The notes under the pieces are model-generated. The model was not told the origin of the DNA. It did no database searches and saw nothing but the letters and a program-made list of their open reading frames with translations. The translations under genes were made by a program, and so were the position numbers. This document shows positions 17,544-25,971 of a stretch of 64,000 bases of DNA, in pieces. Positions within the stretch are counted from its first letter, which is position 1. Every line of letters begins with the position of its first letter. Source of the stretch: CAZTDU01 sp050248795 (GTDB lineage: Bacteria; Pseudomonadota; Gammaproteobacteria; Burkholderiales; SG8-39); assembly GCA_050248795.1 (NCBI GenBank), contig JBFWRS010000007.1, forward strand, positions 1 through 64,000, given 5' to 3'.

Positions 17544-17732
17544 GTGCGCGTCTTTCTCGCGGCTGCGGCAGTGATGGCGATTGCCGCTTGCGGCGACAAG
17601 GTGCCGCAGTCGGAAGCCGCGAAGGAGCTCGGCAACGTCCCGGCGCAGACCCGCGATCGTGCAGTGGAGAACACGACGCGTGCGTTGCAGCAGGGCGCGG
17701 AGCGGAATGCCGACGCCGAGAAGAGGCAGTAG
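17544..17732 (+). CDS. Small lipoprotein of unknown function
   Basis: 62 residues from GTG 17544, 4 bp after ilvC. A lipoprotein signal is clear: RVFLAAAAVMAIAAC, lipobox IAAC with cysteine near residue 16. The mature tail is short, charged and probably helical (DRAVENTTRALQQGAERNAD). Nothing indicates a function. It is co-directional with ilvC and psd (6 bp gap). Confidence 0.65.
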   Translation: MRVFLAAAAVMAIAACGDKVPQSEAAKELGNVPAQTRDRAVENTTRALQQGAERNADAEKRQ

Positions 17733-17738
17733 CCGCCG

Positions 17739-18398
17739 ATGTCGCGCCCGGCCTACCCGCATCCGCTGATCGCGCGCGAAGGCTGGCCGTTCCTCGCCAT
17801 TGCGGTGGGCGTCTCGGCGGCAGTGGCGTGGTTCGCGGGCTGGGCGTGGTCGGTGCCGTTCTGGATCGCGGCGCTGTTCGTACTGCAGTTCTTCCGCGAC
17901 CCGGCGCGCGACGTACCTGACGATCCGTCCGCGGTCGTGTCTCCCGCGGACGGCCGCATCGTCGCGGTCGAGCGCGCGCGCGACCCCTGGCTCGAGCGCG
18001 ATGCGCTGAAGATCTCGGTGTTCATGAACGTGTTCAACGTGCACTCGAACCGCTCGCCGGTCGATGGCACGGTCAGGCAGCGCTGGTACCACGCGGGCAA
18101 GTTCCTGAATGCCGCGGTGGACAAGGCTTCCACCGAGAACGAGCGCAATGCGCTATGGATGCGCACGCGGGACGGACGCGACGTGACCTGCGTGCAGATT
18201 GCCGGCCTGATCGCGCGGCGCATCCTCTGCTACGTGTCCGACGGTTCCGAGCTGCAGCGGGGCCAGCGCTACGGCTTCATCCGCTTCGGCTCCCGTGTAG
18301 ACATCTACCTGCCGACCGACGCGCGGCCGGTCGCGGCGCTGGGCGACAAGGTCCAGGCCGCAACCAGCGTCCTCGCGACGCTGCCCGCCAATGGCTGA
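17739..18398 (+). CDS. psd: Phosphatidylserine decarboxylase proenzyme (short form)
   Basis: 219 residues, the short Psd class. It has VVSPADGRIVAVE near residue 67, FMNVFNVHSNRSPVDG near 97, and the self-cleavage site in GFIRFGSRVDIYLP, where the serine becomes the pyruvoyl cofactor. One or two N-terminal helices anchor it in the membrane. It makes phosphatidylethanolamine from the product of the next gene, pssA, which overlaps it by 8 bp. Confidence 0.95.
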   Translation: MSRPAYPHPLIAREGWPFLAIAVGVSAAVAWFAGWAWSVPFWIAALFVLQFFRDPARDVPDDPSAVVSPADGRIVAVERARDPWLERDALKISVFMNVFNVHSNRSPVDGTVRQRWYHAGKFLNAAVDKASTENERNALWMRTRDGRDVTCVQIAGLIARRILCYVSDGSELQRGQRYGFIRFGSRVDIYLPTDARPVAALGDKVQAATSVLATLPANG

Positions 18399-19161
18399 AG
18401 CGCCCGGCCCGCGCCAGCCCGGCCTGCCGCCGCGGCTGGGCCAGTTTCGACGCCGCAGCATCTACCTGCTGCCCAACCTGTTCACGACGGCGGCGCTGTT
18501 CGCCGGGTTCTTCGCCATCGTGCAGGCGATGAACGGGCGATTCGACGTTGCCGCGGTGGCGATCTTCGTCGCCGGCATCCTCGATGGGCTGGACGGACGC
18601 GTGGCGCGCATGACTCGCACCCAGAGCGAGTTCGGCGCCCAGTACGACAGCCTGTCAGACATGGTGTCCTTCGGCGCGGCGCCGGCGCTGGTGATGTACG
18701 AATGGGCGCTCAAGGACCTCGGCCGCTTCGGCTGGATCGCGGCTTTCGTGTACTGCGCCAGCGCCGCGCTGCGCCTGGCGCGCTTCAACGTCAACACCGG
18801 CGTCGTCGACAAGCGCTACTTCCAGGGCATGCCCAGCCCGGCGGCCGCGGCGCTGGTGGCGGGCTTCGTCTGGCTTGCGCATGACAACAAGCTCCCGCTG
18901 GACGAGTACGGGCTGCCGTGGGTGGCAGGGTTCCTGACGCTCTACGCCGGCCTGACGATGGTGTCGAACGTGCCGTTCTACAACTTCAAGGACATCAGCC
19001 CGCGCAAGGCGGTGCCCTTCTGGTCGCTGCTGCTGATCGTGCTGGCGTTCGTGCTGGTGTCCTTCGATCCGCCGATCGTGCTGTTCGTGCTGTTCTGCTG
19101 CTACGGCCTGTCAGGGTACGTGCTGTACGCGATGGGCACGCGGGCAAGGCCGATGCCTTGA
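18391..19161 (+). CDS. pssA: CDP-diacylglycerol-serine O-phosphatidyltransferase
   Basis: 256 residues with about seven or eight membrane helices. The CDP-alcohol phosphotransferase motif is DGLDGRVARMTRTQSEFGAQ continuing to YDSLSDM, matching DGxxAR-x8-Gx3Dx3D. It makes phosphatidylserine and is paired with psd. A candidate leuA promoter follows 18 bp after its stop. Confidence 0.95.
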   Translation: MAEAPGPRQPGLPPRLGQFRRRSIYLLPNLFTTAALFAGFFAIVQAMNGRFDVAAVAIFVAGILDGLDGRVARMTRTQSEFGAQYDSLSDMVSFGAAPALVMYEWALKDLGRFGWIAAFVYCASAALRLARFNVNTGVVDKRYFQGMPSPAAAALVAGFVWLAHDNKLPLDEYGLPWVAGFLTLYAGLTMVSNVPFYNFKDISPRKAVPFWSLLLIVLAFVLVSFDPPIVLFVLFCCYGLSGYVLYAMGTRARPMP

Positions 19162-19179
19162 GGCGCTGGCCGGGCTGAC

Positions 19180-19208
19180 TTGCGCGCCCTCGCGCTTGCC
19201 GCTATAGT
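19180..19208 (+). promoter_or_regulatory. Sigma-70-type promoter of the leuA leader
   Basis: TTGCGC at 19180-19185 and TATAGT at 19203-19208 are separated by 17 bp. The -10 matches five of six consensus bases. The predicted start of transcription, about 19214-19216, coincides with the ATG of the leader peptide at 19216. Confidence 0.6.
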
Positions 19209-19215
19209 TTCCGCC

Positions 19216-19296
19216 ATGGCCCCGGCCCGCAATGTCACGCTGTACCTCTCCAGCCTGCTCTCGCTCGCTGGCCTGCTGCTGCGCCCCGCGCGCTAA
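19216..19296 (+). CDS. leuL: Leucine-rich leader peptide upstream of leuA
   Basis: A 26-codon open frame, ATG 19216 to TAA 19294-19296, encodes a peptide with eight leucines in its last 18 residues (LYLSSLLSLAGLLL). It lies 81 bp before leuA. Leucine-rich leaders control leu operons by attenuation in other proteobacteria. No ribosome site precedes the ATG, and the predicted transcription start falls on it, so it may be translated as a leaderless mRNA. Codons are CTG and CTC, the normal host choices, so speed control by rare codons is not evident. Confidence 0.75.
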   Translation: MAPARNVTLYLSSLLSLAGLLLRPAR

Positions 19297-19328
19297 ATAC
19301 CCCACTCCACAATTCGGCAGTACCCGAT

Positions 19329-19343
19329 CCGCCCGCGAGGCGG
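19329..19343 (+). promoter_or_regulatory. Small hairpin in the leuA leader
   Basis: CCGCC / GGCGG with a 5-nt loop lies between the leader stop and the leuA ribosome site (GGAAGGA, about 19365). There is no T-run. It may be part of an attenuator that acts on translation or through Rho rather than by intrinsic termination. Confidence 0.35.
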
Positions 19344-19377
19344 CAAGGGATAGTTCCATCCAGCGGAAGGAAACACC

Positions 19378-20925
19378 ATGAGCACCGACAAATTGATCAT
19401 ATTCGACACCACCATGCGCGACGGCGAGCAGTCGCCGGGCGCCTCGATGACGCAGGAAGAAAAGCTGCGTATCGCGCGCGCGCTGGAGCGCATGCGCGTG
19501 GACGTGATCGAGGCGGGCTTCCCCGCATCTTCGAACGGCGATTTCGAGGCGGTGCGCGCGATCGCCGGCGTGATCAGGGATTCGACGGTCGCCGGCCTGT
19601 GCCGCGCCAACGACAAGGACATCCAGCGCGGCATCGATGCGCTGAAGGCGGCGAAGTCCTGGCGCATCCACACCTTCATCGCGACCAGCCAGCTGCATAT
19701 GGAGAAGAAGCTGCGCATGACGCCCGAGCAGGTGCTCGAGCAGGCGAAGGTCGCGGTGCGCTACGCGCGCAATGCATGTCCGGACGTGGAGTTCTCGCCC
19801 GAGGACGGCAGCCGCTCGGATCCGGACTTCCTCTGCCGCGTGCTCGACGCGGTGATCAGCGAGGGCGCGACCACGATCAACATGCCCGACACGGTCGGCT
19901 ACGCGGTGCCGCAGCAGTTCGGCGAGTTCATCCGCAGCTTGCGCGAGCGGATCCCGAACTCGGACAAGGCGGTGTGGTCTGTGCACTGCCATAACGACCT
20001 CGGAATGGCGGTGGCGAATTCGCTTGCCGCGGTGCAGATCGGCGGCGCGCGACAGATCGAGTGCACCGTGAACGGGCTCGGCGAACGCGCAGGGAACACC
20101 GCGCTCGAGGAGGTGGTCATGGCATTGAGGACGCGCGCCGATTTCTTCAACCTGTCCACGCGCATCGACACCACGCAGATAGTCCCTGCGTCGCGGCTGG
20201 TTTCGCAGATCACGGGGTTCGTGGTGCAGCCGAACAAGGCGGTGGTCGGCGCGAATGCGTTCGCGCACGCATCGGGCATCCACCAGGACGGCGTGCTGAA
20301 GGCGCGCAACACCTACGAGATCATGACCGCGGAGGACGTCGGCTGGTCGACGAACAAGATCGTGCTCGGCAAGCTCTCGGGCCGGACCGCGTTCCGCCAG
20401 CGGCTGAAGGAACTCGGCATCGAGCTGGAAAGCGAGGATCGCGTCAACAAGGCGTTCCAGCGCTTCAAGGACCTTGCCGACAAGAAGTCCGAGATTTTCG
20501 ACGAGGACCTGTTCGCGCTGGTCACCGACGAGGCGGCGGCGCAGGCCGGCGAGCGCTGGAGCCTGGTGCACATGAACCAGTCCAGCGGCATGGGGGAGCG
20601 GCCGCAGGCGGCGGTGGTGATGATGGACGAGGGCGCCGAAAAGCGCGCCGAATCCCAGGGCGACGGCCCGGTGGACGCGACTTTCAAGGCGATCGAGTCG
20701 ATCGCGGGGAGCGGCGCGGAGCTGCTGCTGTATTCGGTGAACGCGGTGACGCAGGGGACTGAGTCGCAGGGCGAGGTGACGGTGCGGCTGTCCCGGGGCG
20801 GGCGCGTGGTGAACGGCGTCGGCGCCGACACCGATATCATCGTCGCTTCCGCCAAGGCGTACATCAGCGCGTTGAACCGGCTGGCGAGCAAGGTCGAGCG
20901 CCTGAACCCGCAGCACGCCGTGTGA
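19378..20925 (+). CDS. leuA: 2-isopropylmalate synthase
   Basis: 515 residues. The catalytic TIM barrel starts IIFDTTMRDGEQSPGASMTQ and carries the metal motif in the VWSVHCHNDLGMAVANSLAA segment. The C-terminal LeuA dimer domain (from about 385) binds leucine for feedback control. It commits 2-ketoisovalerate to leucine. It stands apart from leuBCD and is preceded by a leucine-rich leader, so it is probably attenuated. Confidence 0.97.
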   Translation: MSTDKLIIFDTTMRDGEQSPGASMTQEEKLRIARALERMRVDVIEAGFPASSNGDFEAVRAIAGVIRDSTVAGLCRANDKDIQRGIDALKAAKSWRIHTFIATSQLHMEKKLRMTPEQVLEQAKVAVRYARNACPDVEFSPEDGSRSDPDFLCRVLDAVISEGATTINMPDTVGYAVPQQFGEFIRSLRERIPNSDKAVWSVHCHNDLGMAVANSLAAVQIGGARQIECTVNGLGERAGNTALEEVVMALRTRADFFNLSTRIDTTQIVPASRLVSQITGFVVQPNKAVVGANAFAHASGIHQDGVLKARNTYEIMTAEDVGWSTNKIVLGKLSGRTAFRQRLKELGIELESEDRVNKAFQRFKDLADKKSEIFDEDLFALVTDEAAAQAGERWSLVHMNQSSGMGERPQAAVVMMDEGAEKRAESQGDGPVDATFKAIESIAGSGAELLLYSVNAVTQGTESQGEVTVRLSRGGRVVNGVGADTDIIVASAKAYISALNRLASKVERLNPQHAV

Positions 20926-21359
20926 TGCGGCTCGTCCCCGCCGCGCTGCTGCTGGCATCGCTGCAGGCTGGGGCGGTGCAGATGTACAAGTGCGTGGATG
21001 CGAAGGGCGTGACGCACTACACCGAGCAGCCGCTGCCGGGATGCACGGGCAGGGCGATGGACGTCAAGCCGCTGCCGCCGCCTTCCGGCACCGAGCGCGC
21101 CCCCGCGGTGGGCATCGGCGAGCAGGAGCGGGAGTTCCGGCGCCGCCAGATCGAGCGCGGCGAAGCGGCACGCAAGTCGGCCGCCGCGGCAAGCAAGCGC
21201 GAGCGCCGCTGCGCGAGAGCACAGTCGGAGCTCAACAGGCTTTCACGGTCGCGCCTCTACGTGCGCAATGCCAAGGGCGAGCGCGAGTTCCTGGACGAAG
21301 CGGCCGCCGCCGCGCGCATTGCCAGGCAGCAGGAAGAGGTAAACGAGGCCTGCCGGTGA
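20925..21359 (+). CDS. DUF4124 secreted protein
   Basis: 144 residues from ATG 20925, which overlaps the leuA stop (TGATG). A signal peptide covers about residues 1-18. The DUF4124 motif follows: VQMYKCVDAKGVTHYTEQPL with PGCTG. The second half is a basic, coiled-coil-like helix (EQEREFRRRQIERGEAARKS). Family members are periplasmic and uncharacterised. Four cysteines suggest two disulfides. Confidence 0.8.
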   Translation: MRLVPAALLLASLQAGAVQMYKCVDAKGVTHYTEQPLPGCTGRAMDVKPLPPPSGTERAPAVGIGEQEREFRRRQIERGEAARKSAAAASKRERRCARAQSELNRLSRSRLYVRNAKGEREFLDEAAAAARIARQQEEVNEACR

Positions 21360-22246
21360 ACGCGCAAGCGCCGCGTACCTGGCTCTTCGTTGCCGGCGCC
21401 GACGCGGCGGCGCATGCCGCGGCGGCGAGCAGCGGCGCGGACGTGCTGGTGCAGGAATTCGAGGACTTCACGCCTCCCGCGCTGCGCCCGCGCGCACGCG
21501 AACTGTCTCCCGCGCTGCTCGAGCGCTGGCGGCGGCGCGGCGCCGCGGTGGGCGTGCGCATCAATCCCCTGGAAGGCGACGGGCTGGCCGACCTCGAGGC
21601 CGCGATGCCGGGCGGGCCGGACTTCGTCATGATGTCCAAGGTATCGACCCCGGGGCAGGTGGCGCTCCTCGACGTAGAGGTGACGCAACTGGAACGCGCG
21701 CACGGCATCGCGCCGGGCGCGACGAAGCTGGTGCCGAACGTGGAATCGGCGGCCGGGCTGATGCGTACCTTCGACATCGCCAGGGCGAGCCCGCGCGTCG
21801 CCGCGTTGCTGGTGGCGAGCGAGGACATGGTGGCTGACCTGGGCACGGTGCGCAGCCGCCGCGGCGGGGAGCTCGCCTACGTGCGCGCGCGGTTCCTGGT
21901 CGAATGCCGGGCTGCAGGCGTCGAGGCGATCGATTGCCCCTACACCTTCAGCGACGCGAAGGGCGCTGCCGCCGACGCGCGCACTGCGAAGAAGCTCGGC
22001 TATCGGGCGAAGAGCCTGGTGATCGCCGCGCATGCGCAGGTGGTGAACCGCGTGTTCACGCCGTCGGCGGCGGAGATCGCCAGGGCGCGGCGCATCGTCG
22101 CCGCATTCGACAAGGCCCGCGCCGCAGGCAAGGACCGGGCAAAGGTCGACGGCGCGTGGATCGAGGTGCCGATCCACGCTGCCGCTACGCGGCTGCTCGC
22201 GTCAGTCGCGCGTACGCCAGCACCGCGGCGAAGAACACGAGGCTGA
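21356..22246 (+). CDS. HpcH/HpaI aldolase / citrate lyase beta-like (CitE) protein
   Basis: 296 residues from GTG 21356, overlapping the previous stop by 4 bp. CitE-type features: TWLFVAGADAAAH near the start, VQEFEDFTPPALRPRARE, VGVRINPLEGDG, and KLVPNVESAAGLMRTFDIA (metal-binding Glu). Stand-alone homologues cleave or hydrolyse malyl- or citramalyl-CoA type esters. No citrate lyase partner genes are present. Its last 62 bp overlap the convergent DUF2069 gene. Confidence 0.82.
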   Translation: MNAQAPRTWLFVAGADAAAHAAAASSGADVLVQEFEDFTPPALRPRARELSPALLERWRRRGAAVGVRINPLEGDGLADLEAAMPGGPDFVMMSKVSTPGQVALLDVEVTQLERAHGIAPGATKLVPNVESAAGLMRTFDIARASPRVAALLVASEDMVADLGTVRSRRGGELAYVRARFLVECRAAGVEAIDCPYTFSDAKGAAADARTAKKLGYRAKSLVIAAHAQVVNRVFTPSAAEIARARRIVAAFDKARAAGKDRAKVDGAWIEVPIHAAATRLLASVARTPAPRRRTRG

Positions 22247-22526
22247 GCGCAATCTCGGCGCCGGCGAGAAGTTGCGCCACGCCGCGCTCGGACCACGCAC
22301 GCATCACCCCCTCGATGAAATAGGCGAGGATCAGCATGCCTGCCCACTGGTAGGTGCGGCGATGCCCGTGCACGATCCCTGCGAGCGGCAACGCGAGCGG
22401 CAGCGCCTTCAGCGCCAGCCAGGACCCGCCAGGCCGTATCGGCGCCAGCCACAGCTCCCAGGCGACGCACAGCGCGATCAGCGCGGCGAGCGAGGCGCTC
22501 GCCGTGACGCGGAGCGAGCGCGTCAC
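22185..22526 (-). CDS. DUF2069 membrane protein
   Basis: 113 residues from GTG 22526, coupled to the wrbA stop (GTGA). Four hydrophobic segments are visible. The conserved loops are HGHRRTYQWAGMLILAYFIE and GVMRAWSE. DUF2069 genes often accompany wrbA in proteobacteria. Function unknown. The C-terminal coding end overlaps the convergent CitE-like gene by 62 bp, which is unusual but both frames look intact. Confidence 0.78.
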   Translation of the reverse strand: MTRSLRVTASASLAALIALCVAWELWLAPIRPGGSWLALKALPLALPLAGIVHGHRRTYQWAGMLILAYFIEGVMRAWSERGVAQLLAGAEIALSLVFFAAVLAYARLTRAAA

Positions 22527-23113
22527 GCGCCGAGCTTTCGCGCCAGCTCCGCCAGGCGCCGTCCCTGCGCGACGCACAGCACGCGTTCGTCGGCATCGAT
22601 GGCGCGATCGTCGGCGACGCCCGCGAGGTGGCTCGGGCCGTACGGCGTGCCGCCGCCGCGCGTGGTGTTCAGTTCAGCGTGCGTGTAAGGCAGGCCGAGC
22701 ACCAGCATGCCGTGGTGCAGCAGCGGCAGCATCAGCGAGATCAGCGTCGCCTCCTGGCCGCCATGCGGGCTCGCGGTGGACGTGAATACGCATGCGGGCC
22801 TGCCGGCGAGCGTGCCCTTGTGCCACAGCGCCGAGGTGCCGTCGAGGAAATGCTTCATCGCCGCCGGCATGCTGCCGTAGCGCGTGGGGCAGCCGAGCGC
22901 GAGCCCCGCGCATTCCTCGAGATCGCGCAGCTCGGCGTACGGGGCGCCTGCGTCCGGTACTGCCGGCTCGGCGCGCGCGGTGACCGGCGCCACGCGCGGC
23001 ACCGTGCGCAGTCGCGCGCTTGCGCCTTCGACGCGCTCGATGCCCTCGGCGACGAGTTCGGCCATGCGGCGCACCGATCCGCCGCTGGAGTAGTAAAGGA
23101 CGAGGAGTTCCAT
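22523..23113 (-). CDS. wrbA: NAD(P)H:quinone oxidoreductase, WrbA family
   Basis: 196 residues, the usual WrbA length. FMN-binding flavodoxin motifs: LVLYYSSGGSVRRMAELVAE at the phosphate loop, GCPTRYGSMPAAMKHFLDG in the middle, and FTSTASPHGGQEAT. WrbA proteins are tetrameric two-electron quinone reductases that limit semiquinone stress. Divergent from the brkB-like gene. Confidence 0.92.
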   Translation of the reverse strand: MELLVLYYSSGGSVRRMAELVAEGIERVEGASARLRTVPRVAPVTARAEPAVPDAGAPYAELRDLEECAGLALGCPTRYGSMPAAMKHFLDGTSALWHKGTLAGRPACVFTSTASPHGGQEATLISLMLPLLHHGMLVLGLPYTHAELNTTRGGGTPYGPSHLAGVADDRAIDADERVLCVAQGRRLAELARKLGA

Positions 23114-23165
23114 GGGTCTCCGATATGATACCGGCGCACATGGCGACGACTCGGCGACGTAACTG

Positions 23166-23981
23166 ATGCGCAGCCCCTGGCAGTTCGGCATCGCGGCGGT
23201 GAAGCGATTCGACGAGGACCGCGGGTTCCAGACCGCGGGCAGCCTCGCCTTCACGACGCTGCTGGCGATCGTGCCCATCATCACCGTGGCGCTGTCGCTG
23301 GCGAGTGCGTTCCCGATGTTCGACGACCTGGTGGAGGAAGTCCGGCGCCTGGCGATCGAGCACTTCCTGCCGCAGACGCGCGGCGTCGAGGCGATCATCT
23401 CGCAGATTTCGACGTTCCGCGCCAATGCCGCGAAGCTGACGCTGATCGGCCTGGCGTTCCTCGTCGTCACGGCTGTCATGCTGATGCTCACCGTGGACGA
23501 CGTGTTCAACCGCATCTTCCGCGTCAAGCGGCCGCGCGGGCTGATGCGGCGCGTGTCGGTGGACACGCTGCTGCTGCTGCTCGGCCCGGTGCTGGTCGGC
23601 GGCTCGATCTCGATGACCACCTTCCTGGTCGGCTATTCGCTGGGCATGGTGCGCGAGCTGGATGCGCTGATGCAGGACGTGCTGCGCGCGATCCCCTTCA
23701 TTTTCACGTTCATCGCGCTGGTGCTGCTGTACAAGCTGGTGCCCAACCGTCGCGTCGCCACCCCGCATGCCATGATCGGGGCGGTGCTGGCCGGCGTCGC
23801 ATTCGAGATCGCCAAGCGCGGCTTCGGCTGGTACATCGCGCAGTTCCCCACCTATACCGTCATCTATGGCGCATTCGCCGTCCTGCCGATCTTCCTGCTC
23901 TGGATCTACGTGTCCTGGGTGGTGGTGCTGGGCGGGGCGATCGTCACCGCATTGCTTGGAGAAGGGAGTGCCGCAACATGA
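23166..23981 (+). CDS. YihY/BrkB family membrane protein
   Basis: 271 residues with six predicted membrane helices. The N-terminus has the YihY pattern (RGFQTAGSLAFTTLLAIVPI). The C-terminus is typical (IYGAFAVLPIFLLWIYVSWV). Once called RNase BN, the family is now thought to have a transport or envelope role. The last four bases overlap pyrF. Confidence 0.88.
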   Translation: MRSPWQFGIAAVKRFDEDRGFQTAGSLAFTTLLAIVPIITVALSLASAFPMFDDLVEEVRRLAIEHFLPQTRGVEAIISQISTFRANAAKLTLIGLAFLVVTAVMLMLTVDDVFNRIFRVKRPRGLMRRVSVDTLLLLLGPVLVGGSISMTTFLVGYSLGMVRELDALMQDVLRAIPFIFTFIALVLLYKLVPNRRVATPHAMIGAVLAGVAFEIAKRGFGWYIAQFPTYTVIYGAFAVLPIFLLWIYVSWVVVLGGAIVTALLGEGSAAT

Positions 23982-24685
23982 CCGCCATTTCGCGCCGTGA
24001 GCGCCTGATCGTCGCGCTGGACGTCCCGTCGGTCGCCGACGCGAGGGCGCTGGTCGAGCGCATCGGGGACGCCGCCTGCTTCTACAAGATCGGCCTCGAG
24101 CTGTCCACGTCCGGCGGCTACTTCGAGCTGCTGCGCTGGCTGGCCGCGCGCGGCAGCAAGGTGTTCGCGGACCTGAAGTTCTATGACATCCCGGAGACCG
24201 TGCGCCGCGCGGTGGCGAACCTGCGCGACAGCGGCGCCACCTTCCTCACCGTGCACGGGCACCGTTCGATCATGGAAGCCGCGGCGAAGGAGAAGGGGGC
24301 GATGAAGATCCTCGCCGTGACGGTTCTGACCAGTTTCGACGCGCGTGACCTGCACGAAATGGGCGCCAGCGCCACGCTGGAAGAGCTGGTGCTCGCGCGC
24401 GCGCGCGGCGCGGCGGAGACGGGCTGCGACGGCGTGATCTCGTCTGGACTCGAGGCGGCGAAGCTGAAGGCTGCGTTCGGCGACCGGCTGCTCGTCGTCA
24501 CGCCCGGAATCCGCCCGGCATCCGCGAAGCGCGACGATGACCAGAAGCGCACGGTGGATGTCGCGCAGGCATTCGCCAACGGCGCAGACTACATCGTCGT
24601 CGGCCGGCCGGTGCGCGATGCCGCGGACCCGCGCGCCGCGGCGCTGGCGATCCAGGACACCATTTCGGCAAGTTTCACGTCCTGA
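23978..24685 (+). CDS. pyrF: Orotidine 5'-phosphate decarboxylase
   Basis: 235 residues. The catalytic DLKFYDIPETV motif (Asp-x-Lys with partner residues) is present near residue 66. LIVALDVPSVADARALVERI begins the barrel, and VTPGIRPASAKRDDDQKR carries the phosphate-binding loop. It makes UMP. It overlaps the preceding gene by 4 bp; a nucleoside transporter follows after 2 bp. Confidence 0.96.
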   Translation: MTAISRRERLIVALDVPSVADARALVERIGDAACFYKIGLELSTSGGYFELLRWLAARGSKVFADLKFYDIPETVRRAVANLRDSGATFLTVHGHRSIMEAAAKEKGAMKILAVTVLTSFDARDLHEMGASATLEELVLARARGAAETGCDGVISSGLEAAKLKAAFGDRLLVVTPGIRPASAKRDDDQKRTVDVAQAFANGADYIVVGRPVRDAADPRAAALAIQDTISASFTS

Positions 24686-24687
24686 CG

Positions 24688-25902
24688 ATGCTGCAGGCCT
24701 GCGCGGGGATACTCGGCCTGCTCGCGATCGCCTGGGCGCTGAGCGAATCGCGCCGTCAGGTGCCTTGGCGCACGGTGTGGTCCGGCCTGTTGCTGCAGTT
24801 CGCGCTCGCGCTGCTGCTGTTGAAGCTGCCCGGCGCCAAGGACGCGTTCCTGTGGCTGAACGGCGTGCTCGGTGGCCTGGAGAAGGCGACCGCCGCGGGT
24901 ACCTCGCTTGTGTTCGGCTATCTCGGCGGCGGGCCGTCGCCGTTCGCGGTGTCGGATCCGGCCTCCAGCTTCATCCTCGCCTTTCGCGCGCTGCCCATCG
25001 TGCTCGTCGTGGGGGCGCTGTCGGCGCTGCTGTTCCACTGGGGAATCCTCGGTGCGCTGGTGCGGGCGATTTCCTGGCTGCTCGAGCGGGCGATGCGGGT
25101 CGGCGGCGTGGTCGGGCTGTCCACCGCGGCCAACGTGTTCGTCGGCATGGTGGAGGCCCCGCTGGTGGTGCGGCCCTGGCTCGCGCGCGTGTCGCGTGGC
25201 GAGCTGTTCATCATCATGGCGGGAGGCATGGCCTCGATCGCGGGTACCGTGCTGTTCCTCTACGCCAGCATCCTCGGGCCGGTGGTGCCGGATGCGCTTG
25301 CGCACCTGCTAATCGCGTCCATCGTCTCGGCGCCCGCGGCGATCGTCGTCGCCGTGCTGATGGTGCCGCCGCAGGGTGAGGCCACCGGCGGCAGGCTCGC
25401 ATTGCGCTCGGACGCATCCGGCGCGATGGATGCGCTCACCCAGGGCACGCTCGGCGCGGCGCAACTGCTGCTGAACATCGCCGCGATGCTGGTGGTGTTC
25501 GTCGCGCTGGTGGCGCTGGTGAACCTCGCCATCGCGCCCTACACGCTGCAGGGCATGCTCGGCGTGCTGCTGGCGCCGCTCGCCTGGCTCGCAGGCGTGC
25601 CGTGGAGCGAAGCGGGGCTCGCGGGGGAACTCCTTGGCACCAAGATCGTGGTGAACGAACTCGTGGCGTACCTGGACATGGCGAAGCTCGCCGAAAGCGA
25701 GCTCTCGGCGCGTTCGCGGCTGCTGATGACCTACGCGCTGTGCGGTTTCGCCAACTTCGGCAGCCTCGGCATCATGATCGGCGGCATGGGAACGATGTGC
25801 CCGGAGCGACGCGCCGAGATCGTCGCGCTGGGCTTCAAGTCGATCGTCGCGGGCACGCTCGCCACCTGCCTCACCGCCGCGATGGTCGGTCTTCTCGTGT
25901 GA
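24688..25902 (+). CDS. Concentrative nucleoside transporter (NupC/CNT family)
   Basis: 404 residues, about ten membrane helices. Typical CNT segments: GLLLQFALALLLLKLPGAKD, the gate FVGMVEAPLVVRPWLARVSR (Glu that binds the nucleoside), and AYALCGFANFGSLGIMIGG-type C-terminal helices. It imports nucleosides with H+ or Na+. Its place behind pyrF fits pyrimidine salvage. Confidence 0.93.
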   Translation: MLQACAGILGLLAIAWALSESRRQVPWRTVWSGLLLQFALALLLLKLPGAKDAFLWLNGVLGGLEKATAAGTSLVFGYLGGGPSPFAVSDPASSFILAFRALPIVLVVGALSALLFHWGILGALVRAISWLLERAMRVGGVVGLSTAANVFVGMVEAPLVVRPWLARVSRGELFIIMAGGMASIAGTVLFLYASILGPVVPDALAHLLIASIVSAPAAIVVAVLMVPPQGEATGGRLALRSDASGAMDALTQGTLGAAQLLLNIAAMLVVFVALVALVNLAIAPYTLQGMLGVLLAPLAWLAGVPWSEAGLAGELLGTKIVVNELVAYLDMAKLAESELSARSRLLMTYALCGFANFGSLGIMIGGMGTMCPERRAEIVALGFKSIVAGTLATCLTAAMVGLLV

Positions 25903-25933
25903 TGCAGCGCAACACGATCGCAGTCAAGTCGCG

Positions 25934-25939
25934 TACAAT
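25934..25939 (+). promoter_or_regulatory. Candidate -10 of typA
   Basis: TACAAT stands 32 bp before the typA ATG, in a short AT-rich gap that also holds a T7 run (25949-25955). The -35 region is weak. Call rests on position and the five-of-six -10 match. Confidence 0.4.
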
Positions 25940-25971
25940 GTGCAACCTTTTTTTGCTTTCGGATCAACGCA

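Noticed and set aside
14968..17574. 868-codon plus-strand frame across ilvB, ilvN and ilvC
   Set aside because: It is shifted relative to three clearly conserved genes and is Arg/Ala/Gly-rich without motifs.
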